A stretch of 39,562 bases of DNA from an uncultured Saprospiraceae bacterium (GTDB taxonomy: Bacteria; Bacteroidota; Bacteroidia; Chitinophagales; Saprospiraceae). Below the pieces are notes generated by a model that ran no database searches, was not told the origin of the DNA, and was given only the letters and a program-made list of their open reading frames with translations. Of the stretch, positions 1-8,644 are shown piece by piece. The translations under genes and the position numbers were made by a program. Location of the stretch: positions 1-39,562 of the forward strand of contig CAKZUK010000250.1 of the NCBI GenBank assembly GCA_937921775.1, written 5' to 3'. How positions within the stretch are numbered: the stretch's first letter is position 1; each line of letters begins with the position of its first letter.

Positions 1-20
1 ATTAAGTAAAATAAATCAAG

Positions 21-3000
21 ATGAAATCATATATAGCATTAGTTTTCTTATTCACTTTTTGTTATTTTTCACTAGCAGCAGCAGGCCTCAACGGAACCGT
101 ATCAGCTGAAGTTTCATGTATAGATTCTAACAACGGTTCGATCACCATGATTGATGTGACGGTTGATGGTGGGTTTAGCCCTTATGACTTTGAATGGTCA
201 GACGGTAGTACTACTGAAGATATTGAAGTGACAGCGGAGGGGGATTATTCTCTTACGGTTACTGATGCACTATGTGGAGAAGCTATTCTGATTATACCAG
301 TGACTGGTCTCTGCTGCCAAGATTGTTACCTCATAGATGCCAATGTAGGAGAAGGTAGTATCTTTGTAGATATTGAGTGTCAGGAATCAAATGGGTTCAC
401 ATACGAATGGTCTGATGGTGCTACAGGAAACCCCAGAACGAATTTAGAAATAGGAAACTATTGTGTAACGGCCACCAGTAACCAAGGCTGTGTACAAACA
501 GGCTGCTGGGATGTAACAACTGATTGTACTACAGCTCCAGTAACAGATTCCGATGTTGCTATTACCCATTCCTGTTATGCTGCTCCAATGTCTGGTTTGC
601 TTGAAGTATTAAGCCCTCAGCAAAATCTGTATTATTTCTGGACTGGTCCAAATAATTATAATACTGAGGGAGCAATAATAAGTAACCTTTTTCCTGGTGA
701 ATACTGTTTGTCGATAACAGGAGATATATTTGGCTCTCCTTGTCCAATAGCTGCTGGCTGTTTTACAATAGAACCTGATGGAGACCAATGTTGTGATGAT
801 TGTTATCCAATAGAAGCGACTATAGAGGCGGGACAAATACATCTGGATGTAGAATGTCAGGACACTGGAGGTTTTACTTATACTTGGTCAGATGGAGGAA
901 CTGGTAACCCCAGGAAAGACTTAGAACTCGGAGTTTATTGCGTGACTATTTCAGGCTCAATCAATACAGAGACAGGACCTCCAAGTGATTTTTGTTCTTT
1001 GTCTGGTTGTTGGGAAGTAACAGAGGCTTGTCTTGATGTTGTGGATTTAACTGATCCTTCATTGGCATCCTATATTGATATAAGTTGTTCTTCAGGAAAT
1101 AACGGATTTATAGTACTTAGTAATGATTTGCCTTCTTATCTATCTTATCCTGATGCTTTTACTATATGGACAAGAGTAGATGGATATTATGTTGGTACAG
1201 GGAATGAGTTAAATAATATGCTACCCGGAGAGTATTGTGTAGCTATACAACCTTCTATCTGGGGAGGTTGTGTTATTGCAGAAGGATGTTTTGTCATAGG
1301 TCAAACAGATCTAGTTGTAGGTATTGACAATATTAATAACCCAGAGGAATGTGATGGATATTGTTCTTCATCTATTTCTTTATCAGTATCCTCTTCCAGC
1401 TCAAACCTTACATATGAATGGACTGGCCCTGATGGATTTACAGCAAGTGGGCAAAATATCTTTAATGTGTGCGTTGGAGACTATTCCGTTACTGTTTCTG
1501 ACGGTACTGGTTGTTCAGTTGTTATAGATGCCAAAATATGTTGTTGTAATTGGGATCAAAACTCACAAGGCAATGCTCCTGATGATTATTGTTTTTTCCC
1601 TAACTTTAATCTGCCTCCATTGGAAGTTACACTGGAAAATATAACACAACTAGATTCTGATAATGGAGTCATGACAGGCTCTATTGACATTAGCACAAAT
1701 CAACCTTCTAATCCGCCAACCTACTATACTTGGATTGGTCCTAATGGGTTTACAGGACCTACTACTTTTACATCATTTGGAGAAGATATTAGTAATGTTG
1801 GAGAAGGTAGATATTGTGTTTCAGTAGATAATGGATGTCAATCAGTTTATAAATGTTATTATATAGTAGATTGTCCTACACTTATATGGGATTTCACAGA
1901 TGAGGTTTCACCTTCTTGCCCTGGGGCAGATGTTGGAGAGATTTCTATCTCAAATATTTCTATTTCAAGAGCTAATGGATCGTTGTTAGAATATACAGGG
2001 CCCTATACATTTAGTTTAGGGGGGCAATCGAATACAACAGGGGTCTTTACTGGACTGGCAGAAGGAGAAGGTTACACTTTAACAATTTATGATGAAACAA
2101 CTACTTGTTCAACAATAGTTGAATTTGATATAAAAGAGGTTGAGCCAAATATAAGCTGGGACGAGGATAATATTGAAGATACTTGTCCGGGCTTGGCTTA
2201 TGGTTCAATTACTTTGAATGCTTCAGGGGACAATCAGCCGTATACTTATGAATGGTCACAAGGAGGAAATGGTCCAGAAGCTTATGAGTTGGGAGTTGAT
2301 ACATATTTCGTTACAATAACTGACTCTAATGGCTGTGCTGCTGTGGCAGGACCTTTTGATGTTGGTGAGACGAATGAAATTGTAGACGATCAAATTAATT
2401 GTATTACTTATTTCTACTGTAATGATGCTGAGGTTTCCGATATGAGAATTGAACATATTGATGCAAGTGACTATGATCCTAATGATTGTCGTTTTTATTT
2501 GTTCCAATGTAGAGATCCTGAAGATCCAGATCCAAATAATGTATATCCTTACATTCCTGAAGGTGAAACCGAAAGTTATGAAGATAGAAGTACGATAGTA
2601 AATGATTTCGTAGCTTGTGAGACTCGAGTTATGTGTGAAGGTAGTACTGAGCCATATTCTACTACTCCTGGTGAGTTGACTACATGGAATACTAATAGTG
2701 TAGACGATGGAGTAGGGCCAGACGGTTGCCTATATTGCTTTACTGCAATTTATTGTACGCTAATAGTTGATGATGAAGAAGAAACAGAGTATGTAAGCTC
2801 CGCTACTAATATAAATATAATTGCAACAACCTCCCCCGGAACAGGCTGTGATGTAGATAATACAGAGTCTTGTTTTGTTAATATTCATTGTAGTTATTTA
2901 CCTGTAGGCCAAGATATTATTTATCCAGAATATTGTAGTCCAGATTGCGATGCTTATAACAATGAAAATGATTTTTTATGTACCGATGTCGAAATAGAAG

Positions 3001-3317
3001 CAATGGCAAAAGAAAGAGCAACTGGAACCGATAACGATAAGAAATTAGAGATGAACGGATTTGCTGTTAAAGTCTATCCAAACCCTTTTTATTTAGATTT
3101 TTACTGCGAAATAGAAAGTAATATTAGTAGAAACGTAAGCTTGAAAATTGTTAATACGACAGGAAGTTTAATTCAGGAATTAGATTTCCATGTAGTGGAA
3201 GGAATTAATGTAATGCCCAACAAAAGTCTCTCAAATCAAGCTACAGGAGTCTATTTCCTAATCTTTTCAGATAAAGACAATGCGAATTTGATTACCTTAC
3301 CAATCGTAAAACAGTAA
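21..3317 (+). CDS. Large secreted Cys-rich repeat protein with T9SS C-terminal sorting domain
   Basis: A 1098-residue exported protein. Residues 1-22 form a signal peptide ending in AAAG. The body is built of Ig/PKD-like beta modules resembling SprB-type repeats: recurring YEWSDG, YxWTGPxG, GxYCVT and S/T-D-x-x-GC motifs, rich in paired cysteines. Two modules are clear internal duplicates (about residues 100-169 and 260-337, both beginning DCY and ending GCW-V-T). The last 80 or so residues start at VKVYPNPF, carry an L-I-Q-E-L strand and end in GVYFLIFSD...VKQ, which is a type A T9SS sorting domain, so the protein should cross the outer membrane and be surface-attached or released. It probably acts in adhesion, gliding or matrix, but no catalytic motif was seen and the function is unknown. 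The stop lies 7 bp before the next lipoprotein gene, suggesting co-transcription. Confidence 0.85.
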   Translation: MKSYIALVFLFTFCYFSLAAAGLNGTVSAEVSCIDSNNGSITMIDVTVDGGFSPYDFEWSDGSTTEDIEVTAEGDYSLTVTDALCGEAILIIPVTGLCCQDCYLIDANVGEGSIFVDIECQESNGFTYEWSDGATGNPRTNLEIGNYCVTATSNQGCVQTGCWDVTTDCTTAPVTDSDVAITHSCYAAPMSGLLEVLSPQQNLYYFWTGPNNYNTEGAIISNLFPGEYCLSITGDIFGSPCPIAAGCFTIEPDGDQCCDDCYPIEATIEAGQIHLDVECQDTGGFTYTWSDGGTGNPRKDLELGVYCVTISGSINTETGPPSDFCSLSGCWEVTEACLDVVDLTDPSLASYIDISCSSGNNGFIVLSNDLPSYLSYPDAFTIWTRVDGYYVGTGNELNNMLPGEYCVAIQPSIWGGCVIAEGCFVIGQTDLVVGIDNINNPEECDGYCSSSISLSVSSSSSNLTYEWTGPDGFTASGQNIFNVCVGDYSVTVSDGTGCSVVIDAKICCCNWDQNSQGNAPDDYCFFPNFNLPPLEVTLENITQLDSDNGVMTGSIDISTNQPSNPPTYYTWIGPNGFTGPTTFTSFGEDISNVGEGRYCVSVDNGCQSVYKCYYIVDCPTLIWDFTDEVSPSCPGADVGEISISNISISRANGSLLEYTGPYTFSLGGQSNTTGVFTGLAEGEGYTLTIYDETTTCSTIVEFDIKEVEPNISWDEDNIEDTCPGLAYGSITLNASGDNQPYTYEWSQGGNGPEAYELGVDTYFVTITDSNGCAAVAGPFDVGETNEIVDDQINCITYFYCNDAEVSDMRIEHIDASDYDPNDCRFYLFQCRDPEDPDPNNVYPYIPEGETESYEDRSTIVNDFVACETRVMCEGSTEPYSTTPGELTTWNTNSVDDGVGPDGCLYCFTAIYCTLIVDDEEETEYVSSATNINIIATTSPGTGCDVDNTESCFVNIHCSYLPVGQDIIYPEYCSPDCDAYNNENDFLCTDVEIEAMAKERATGTDNDKKLEMNGFAVKVYPNPFYLDFYCEIESNISRNVSLKIVNTTGSLIQELDFHVVEGINVMPNKSLSNQATGVYFLIFSDKDNANLITLPIVKQ

Positions 3318-3324
3318 AATATAG

Positions 3325-3798
3325 ATGAGCAAATATATATTGTCTTGTAGTATAGTCCTCCTCCTTTTTACAGCTTGTAAAAAGGAGGAGGAAAACATTT
3401 CGTCCTTAAGCCCCGAATGCCTTGGTGTCAACATGGTAGGAATGTGGTCTGTCGTCGATAGTATAGAAATAACTTTCCTAGATGTAGACTCCATTGGTCA
3501 TAGTGTTTCTCATAAAGGAATGATACTGCATGAAAATGGTATTGGAAATTTGGATCTTCCTTCCCTTGACGAAGATCATTTTTTTCGCTGGAACCTCCAA
3601 TGCGAGCCTGACATCTTTACGATGAGTACTCCGATCAATAATAATGATTCGGTTTTTAATTCGTTTCAATTTGGCTTTGTTAAGCCATATGAAATTTTAG
3701 TAAATGAGTTGGATTATAAAAAGATGTTATTGGTAACAACTGACTCTTTCGGTTTTGAGCAAAAAAGGGTTAGAATCCGTACTTTAACTAAAAATTAA
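3325..3798 (+). CDS. Small lipoprotein, lipocalin-like fold suspected
   Basis: 157 residues. The N-terminus is a lipoprotein signal: a hydrophobic stretch, then LFTAC with Cys17 as the lipidated residue, followed by KKEEE. The mature part begins with C-L-G and GMWSVVDSIEI, the G-x-W opening typical of lipocalin-like proteins, followed by alternating beta strands and a central FFRWNLQCEP segment. The next gene product has the same layout (GDWEVEEEF, then YFTWGLQCTP), so the two are paralogues. It starts 7 bp after the stop of the T9SS protein and is probably in the same operon. It may be an accessory or periplasmic partner of that protein; this is inferred from position only. Confidence 0.75.
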   Translation: MSKYILSCSIVLLLFTACKKEEENISSLSPECLGVNMVGMWSVVDSIEITFLDVDSIGHSVSHKGMILHENGIGNLDLPSLDEDHFFRWNLQCEPDIFTMSTPINNNDSVFNSFQFGFVKPYEILVNELDYKKMLLVTTDSFGFEQKRVRIRTLTKN

Positions 3799-3826
3799 TT
3801 TTTCATTACTGCCGTATATTTCCATT

Positions 3827-4315
3827 ATGATAAAAACACATTGGGTCATTCTAGTATGCATTCTTACCATAAGTTTACTATGTGCTTGCAAAAAGGATAA
3901 AGGATATATGGAAATAGCTTGTCACAAAGATGTTATGTTAGGAGATTGGGAAGTTGAAGAAGAGTTCATCGAATATTTTGAGATGTCGGGCACCACAGAA
4001 ACAGGTGGGAACCTATTTTTAGCTTCCTTTTATTCTGATGGAAGTGGATCCACCACAGACGATTTTTTTGGCGTATACTATTTTACTTGGGGTCTACAAT
4101 GTACTCCCAATAGCTTATTAATTAATGACGTAGGAAATACACCACTTGACGAAAACGATGAAAAAGACCCTATGAATTATATTGCTTTTTCCAATACTTA
4201 TGAGCTTACTAAACTCACCAAAGATGAAATTCAAATGACTTCTGAGTATTTCCTAGGTATTGATGAAACCAGAAGAAAAGTAACTGAAAATTTAACTTAT
4301 TCTAGGCTTGAGTAG
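3827..4315 (+). CDS. Small lipoprotein, paralogue of the preceding gene
   Basis: 162 residues. The lipobox is LLCAC (Cys21) followed by KKDKG. Shared features with the preceding lipoprotein are a Cys near the start of the mature chain (ACHKDV versus ECLGVN), G-D/M-W at the first strand, a W-x-L-Q-C-x-P-(N/D) motif, and a charged beta-rich C-terminus containing T/V-R-R/V-R-K. The genes are 28 bp apart and end the likely three-gene operon that begins with the T9SS protein. The following gene is convergent. No enzyme motif was seen; function unknown. Confidence 0.75.
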   Translation: MIKTHWVILVCILTISLLCACKKDKGYMEIACHKDVMLGDWEVEEEFIEYFEMSGTTETGGNLFLASFYSDGSGSTTDDFFGVYYFTWGLQCTPNSLLINDVGNTPLDENDEKDPMNYIAFSNTYELTKLTKDEIQMTSEYFLGIDETRRKVTENLTYSRLE

Positions 4316-4395
4316 CTTTTCAAAGTAGGTGTTCTTTTTTCTTTTCTTCTAGAAACAAAACGGAGCGTTGAGAAACTAGTAAATATGTAAGAGAT

Positions 4396-5007
4396 TTAAC
4401 CCTCAGCCAACATATCATAAACATAAAGCCCCTTCTCATAAAAATTCCGAATCTGCTCCACTGGAACTCGATTGTTTTTTCGATAAAAAATAAGATCATA
4501 GTTCAAACCTTCCATACACCAGTCTTTCTCAACTGTAAAGAAATGCAGTAACTCTTTGTGAAAAGTGTCGCGAACATTATCTTCGCGCGTTCCTTGTAGT
4601 AAGTATTCATCCGAAAACTCTGGAAAAGCTTCAAAATCAATATCGTCTACCATGTTGAGATATTGGCCAACTTTATGGAAAAAATTTTCGGGTTTCATCA
4701 AAAATTTAGGAAGATTGAGGTCTTTTGCATTGACGAAGAAGACGGTTTGTCGATGTCGTTTAGTGCTATTTCCACCACCAGTGACAAAGGAATAATCGAA
4801 GATGCAAACTTCTGAATCTCGATGGACATCATCCTTGCGTAAGATATTGCTTATCTTTTTTCTTCTCCCTTTGCTAAAAAGTTTGAAATCTCCTAGTTGA
4901 TTGAGTAAGCCATATTCATCTTGTTCTCGCCAGTCCATGTCGAGGTCGTAGGAGAGATTGAACATTTCTTTTTTTCTACTTTTGAAAAGGTTGCTAAAGA
5001 AGGACAT
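4396..5007 (-). CDS. Conserved hypothetical protein
   Basis: 203 residues, cytoplasmic by sequence (no signal peptide; N-terminus MSFFSNLFKSRKKE). It has a central beta-rich part with the segment EVCIFDYSFVTGGG, then FVNAKDLNLPKFLMKPENFFHKVG, then IDFEAFPEFSDEYLLQG. The arrangement 'leucine-proline, P-E-x-x-F-H-K-x-G, I-D-F-x-x-x-P-E-F-S-x-x-Y-L-L-x-G' is one I associate with a widespread uncharacterised family in diverse bacteria, but I cannot name a domain. It is convergent with the lipoprotein operon and divergent from the isoprenoid-synthase-like gene. Confidence 0.7.
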   Translation of the reverse strand: MSFFSNLFKSRKKEMFNLSYDLDMDWREQDEYGLLNQLGDFKLFSKGRRKKISNILRKDDVHRDSEVCIFDYSFVTGGGNSTKRHRQTVFFVNAKDLNLPKFLMKPENFFHKVGQYLNMVDDIDFEAFPEFSDEYLLQGTREDNVRDTFHKELLHFFTVEKDWCMEGLNYDLIFYRKNNRVPVEQIRNFYEKGLYVYDMLAEG

Positions 5008-5209
5008 GCTTGTTTTGTTTTTTTAAAATAAAGGCTTAAGTTTTTCCGCAATCATAGAATCCACGCTATTAAGGAAACCTTGTTTGCCGACTAGACAGCT
5101 GAGGGCTTCCGTCTTCGGGCTTTTTCCTCTCCCGTCTTCCGACTTAATCTAGCCCATCTCTTGCAATTTAATACAAAACAATTACCTTGTGCAAGAGAAA
5201 CAAGATTAA
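5008..5209. other. Divergent intergenic region
   Basis: A 202-bp spacer between divergent genes, so it should hold both promoters. It includes a pyrimidine-rich stretch (about 5100-5150) made of repeated CTTCCGTCTTC / CCCGTCTTCCGACTT words, in the same style as the short-word repeats seen in other spacers of this window. No convincing -33/-7 pair was assigned. Confidence 0.4.
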
Positions 5210-6205
5210 ATGATATTAAGAGCAGTTATTTTTTTGCTGGAGGTGGTTAGGATGGGATACCGCGTATACGTGGTAAACCCGCTATGGAATAAACCCCGCC
5301 TGCGAAAAGAGGTTCAGCGAATCTACGCTTCTCGCAAATTACCATTTGATCGATCTTACTTCCACCGCATTTATTACCATCTTTTGTTGAGCTCTGTAAC
5401 CAATATGTGGTTCAGTACTTTGCGTGGACAGCGCGAAACCAACAAAGAGATTATTGCGGCCGCTTATCTAGGCGCTTCCACTCCTTTGTACGATGACCTT
5501 TATGATGAAAGCGATTATAACCGCCAGGATGTGCAGCGCTTAATCTCGCAGGGCAATGCAGAAGGCTTTGGAATTATAGCTGCTTTGGGAATTGAATTTT
5601 ATCAGGAATTACTTACTTATTTACATCGTCCAGAAACCTTTGCAAACTATCTAGAACGTGTTGCAATTGCGCAAGATAATAGTAAAGCACAGGTTGGTAA
5701 AGAAATACTAAGTGAAGAAGTGATTCGTAAAATCACCTACGATAAAGGTGGTTACTCTATCGCACTTTATCGCTCCGTTCTAAATCATGGGATGAAAGCC
5801 GGAGAAGATCAGGCGGTCTACGATCTGGGTTGTATGATTCAGCTTACCAATGATTTGTTTGACCTACGGAAAGATCATTTGAATGGTCAACAAACCTTGG
5901 TCACAGCCACAGATGATATCAATAAAGTCCGAAAAGAGTATCTCACCTTATTGCGAAAAACAATTGCCTCTTTCAAGGTATTGGATTATTCTGGCTGGAG
6001 CCAAAAACGATTTATTCTACAATTGATGCTGATCGTGGGCAGAGGCATGGTGTGTCTGGATCAGTTGGCGCGGGTGCAAAAGAAGTACGGTAAGTTTGAT
6101 GCATCATTGATGCTGCGCTCTGAATCCGTATGTGATATGGAAAAGCCGATTAATTTGATACGAAGTTTTTGGTATTCGGTATTGGATCCTTCTAGCTTAA
6201 AATGA
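5210..6205 (+). CDS. Class I isoprenoid-synthase-like protein
   Basis: 331 residues, apparently all-alpha. Two Asp motifs sit where class I prenyltransferase/terpene synthases bind Mg-diphosphate: D95-D-L-Y-D99-E in the first half, and N214-D-L-F-D218-LRKD followed by HLNGQQT in the second, which resembles the second Asp-rich motif of polyprenyl synthases (D-D-x-x-D-x-x-x-D). Overall similarity to farnesyl/geranylgeranyl synthases is low, so the substrate is unknown. It could be a terpene cyclase, a prenyltransferase or a squalene/phytoene-synthase relative. Met15 (MGYRVYVVNP) is an alternative start; the upstream one is kept because it gives a longer open frame. It is a single gene, with no other isoprenoid gene nearby. 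Confidence 0.65.
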   Translation: MILRAVIFLLEVVRMGYRVYVVNPLWNKPRLRKEVQRIYASRKLPFDRSYFHRIYYHLLLSSVTNMWFSTLRGQRETNKEIIAAAYLGASTPLYDDLYDESDYNRQDVQRLISQGNAEGFGIIAALGIEFYQELLTYLHRPETFANYLERVAIAQDNSKAQVGKEILSEEVIRKITYDKGGYSIALYRSVLNHGMKAGEDQAVYDLGCMIQLTNDLFDLRKDHLNGQQTLVTATDDINKVRKEYLTLLRKTIASFKVLDYSGWSQKRFILQLMLIVGRGMVCLDQLARVQKKYGKFDASLMLRSESVCDMEKPINLIRSFWYSVLDPSSLK

Positions 6206-6289
6206 TTAGTAGACGGATGTTTAACAAGCAATAAAATTCCTGTCTCATCACGATTGCCAATATGCTTACCCTATCAATATGAATTCGAT

Positions 6290-7279
6290 TCAAGGTGAAT
6301 CGCGCTGCATCAGTTTCTGATATTTTCGCGAGCTTCTTATGCTATCTAAATCCCTATCGGTTTGGATATGTTTATAATCAACAAAACCTTTATTCAAAGC
6401 TTTTTGTAGCCAGCGGTTTGCTGCTCCGGTTTTACCTTGGAGTGCTTTGCTGCATGCCATATTGTAATAGGGGTAAGGGAGCTCAGGAAATAGTTTAATC
6501 ATTTGTTTAAAATATATTTCAGCTGCTTTGAAGTCATTAAGTGCAAGATAGATGCCGCCCATGTTTGTATGTGCAGAGGAGTAATCAGCTTTGATGTCAA
6601 TGGCTTTTTGGCAATAAGATTTTGCAGTGTCCCATTGTTCTAATTTGCTGTGGACAAGGCATAGATTAGAATAAGGAATGCTCCAGGTTGGAGAAAACGA
6701 AATAGCTTTTAGGAAATTAGAAATTGCATCTTCGTAGCTTCCCAGTTTATAATAAATAAGTCCCATTTCATTGTAAATAAAAGCACCCTGATCTTCAAGC
6801 TCTAGCGCTTGGGTTTGTTGTTGTAAAGCAGTTTGATATTTAGTTGAGTCATTTGTCTTTTCTGCATCAAGGCGAATAGCAATGCCCTCAAAATAATGCT
6901 GTTTTGCTGAAACTTGCTTGTACAAATAATGTTTTTCTCCTAAGAGGCTGGCTGCCTTTTTGAGATATAAAGGAAAGTATTGGTACCTGTCTGAATACTG
7001 CCATCTTAAGTTTAATTCACTGGGATCCGTTTTTAAATAGGCGTTGATGGCTTGTTGTGATTCATCTTGTAAGGCAGCGGCTAACTTGCGTTTTGCAGCA
7101 TTGTTGAGCGATGTCGATTTACTTTTGACTAATAATTGTTCGTAAATGTTGCTTGCAGATAAGTTTTGTGGCACTAATAAATTGCCAAGTCGAATAGCGA
7201 CAACAAAGTCTTGATATAAATCTCGGATGTTTTCACTCTGAGTGATCAATAAAGAATTTTCAAAATCTTCGGAATCGAT
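6290..7279 (-). pseudogene. TPR half of a split caspase-TPR gene
   Basis: Open frame of about 330 codons in the same frame as the caspase-like ORF upstream and separated from it only by a TAA at 7280-7282. Translation just after the stop (I-D-S-E-D-F-E-N-S-L-L) runs straight into the downstream protein. There is no ATG for about the first 160 codons (only a TTG at 7249), so independent translation is doubtful. It contains an N-terminal helical part (S-x-N-x-x-x-L-Y-x-x-F, then NNAAKRKLAAALQDESQQAI), then at least three TPR units (FIYNEMGLIYYKLGSYEDAI, SNLCLVHSKLEQWDTA, THTNMGGIYLALNDFKAA-type) and a C-terminal YYNMACSKALQGK unit ending in DRDLDSIRSS. I recognise caspase-domain + TPR fusions of this layout in Saprospiraceae. 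It was probably one gene, now interrupted, unless the stop is read through or is a sequencing error. Confidence 0.65.
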
Positions 7280-8146
7280 TTACACGATAGGTGGAAGTTG
7301 GTGATTTTTATTCTTTTCCAATTGTTTTAAAAGACTTTCGTCAACACTTGAAAAAGCTTGGTATTCTGTTTGAGAAAAAACATATAGGAGTACTTCGTTT
7401 GTTGATGAAGTGTTTGCATTTGAATGTAAATATGATTTTGCTTCCAGTATATTTACGGATTTATCTTCATTATAATCAGCCTCTCCAATCATAGCATTTA
7501 ATAAATGATAGGTCAGACTTTTTTGATTTTTTTCTTGAAAGCCAGAAGAGGTATTTCTTGAAATAATATTAGCTTGGAATAAGAATTCATTTTTAACTTT
7601 AAGGGAATCAAATCTATGCATCAATTTCTCTTTCAAAAGATCACTTTGAAGTGAAATAAAAGGCGGATGAATATCCGCTATGATGATAAGGTCTAGTTGT
7701 TTTTCGAGAGCTATTTTTGTAATAATAGTCTTTAATTTCTGACAAGGAAAAACAGAGGCATTCATGGCAGACTGGGGTATATTGTAGGGCATTAAATTCA
7801 ATAAGTTGCCATAGCCTGTAAAATAGACAATGACACGATCTCCTTTTTTTCCGGCTTCCATTATCCAGTCTAATGAAGCGACCATTTTTCCAGCAGTAGC
7901 CGTTTCATTGATTAGTAATCGGATATTTTTGTCATTAAGGGAGCCTCCCGCTTTTGATTTTAGATAGGCCGCAAATGCGAGAGCTGATTTGTCTGCGTTT
8001 TCTAGTAGAGGTAGAGATTGGTCCTGATAGTCAGAAATTCCAATGACCAGAGCATGAGTGGTAGTGGAGACATTGTGGGGAGTGGCAAGTTGTGTATAAG
8101 CAGGAAGATGTAATAAGCTTGCGATCAGCAAGATAAGGTATCTCAT
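7280..8146 (-). CDS. Exported caspase-fold (C14-like) pseudoenzyme, N-terminal half of a caspase-TPR gene
   Basis: 288 residues with a signal peptide (1-19, ending PAYTQ). The fold signature of peptidase family C14 is present: HALVIGISDYQDQSLPLLEN near residue 31, A-x-x-A-x-A-A-Y-L-K, then the GDRVIVYFTGYGN strand and the LIIIADIHPP strand. Both catalytic positions are altered. The His of the usual Y-F-S-G-H-G is Tyr112, and the Cys of the usual D-A-C-x-S-G is His160. An EADYNEDKSVNILEAKSYL segment near 222-240 matches the D-x-N-x-D-x-x-V calcium-loop-like part of family members. It is therefore predicted to be proteolytically inactive. It ends at a TAA followed in frame by a TPR region. The start is a good ATG directly before the signal peptide. 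Confidence 0.75.
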   Translation of the reverse strand: MRYLILLIASLLHLPAYTQLATPHNVSTTTHALVIGISDYQDQSLPLLENADKSALAFAAYLKSKAGGSLNDKNIRLLINETATAGKMVASLDWIMEAGKKGDRVIVYFTGYGNLLNLMPYNIPQSAMNASVFPCQKLKTIITKIALEKQLDLIIIADIHPPFISLQSDLLKEKLMHRFDSLKVKNEFLFQANIISRNTSSGFQEKNQKSLTYHLLNAMIGEADYNEDKSVNILEAKSYLHSNANTSSTNEVLLYVFSQTEYQAFSSVDESLLKQLEKNKNHQLPPIV

Positions 8147-8334
8147 TTTTTAGTTTTATGGGTATTGGTATTGCAACAGTTATCCATGCAATATTTTTCT
8201 ATCTAAAGATAAAAAAATGTTAGAAAGGAAAGAGAATGAGTGACAAAAAAATGTTTTCCGGAAAACCAATAAATGACTTAGAGCGATCGGTGATCCGGAT
8301 GGTCAGAGTGGTTCATCGATCTTTGTTTTGTTCA

Positions 8335-8481
8335 TTACGGAAAAGGTTTTTTTATCAAAGCTTTGAATTGATCAGTACTTTTAATTTTTTCAAATAAATA
8401 CTCCGTCTTGATCTTTGATTTGACAAGAGTCAATAAAGTTACTTCACTTGTCCCACCAAATTCTGCTGGTAAATGAATCAT
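8335..8481 (-). pseudogene. Possible 48-aa remnant related to the caspase-TPR C-terminus
   Basis: ATG at 8481-8479 and TAA at 8337-8335, with AAGG just upstream of the ATG. The last 25 residues (from IKTEYLFEKIKS to KKPFP) align without gaps to the C-terminus of the neighbouring TPR protein (from IQTDRDLDSIRS to QRDSP): six identities and many conservative pairs (D/E, L/F, R/K, S/T, Y/F, M/I). Read as a leftover of a second copy of that gene, or as a small orphan gene. The alignment was made by eye and is short. Confidence 0.3.
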
Positions 8482-8555
8482 TTAGTTGCCTTCCAAGCAC
8501 TTACTTAATAATACTGCTTGTGATTAATCATAGATGAAATCTAGAGGAGTAAAAT

Positions 8556-8585
8556 AAAAAGACCTGCAGAATAGCAGGTCTTTTT
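8556..8585 (-). terminator. Rho-independent terminator downstream of aroF
   Basis: Perfect hairpin GACCTGC / GCAGGTC with a 6-nt loop, flanked by A5 and T5, so it can work in both directions. It lies 60 bp past the aroF stop and ends the trpFBA-aroF unit. Confidence 0.85.
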
Positions 8586-8644
8586 ATTAGTTGTGTAATA
8601 TTAGATAATCAGTTTTAATCAAACTAAATAGTTTAAATTTTTGC

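Larger units (their letters stand above)
8147..8644. other. Intergenic region between aroF and the caspase-like gene
   Basis: A 498-bp spacer. It holds the aroF terminator (8556-8585), a possible 48-codon gene remnant on the minus strand (8335-8481), and the promoter region of the caspase-like gene. Nothing else convincing was seen. Confidence 0.6.
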
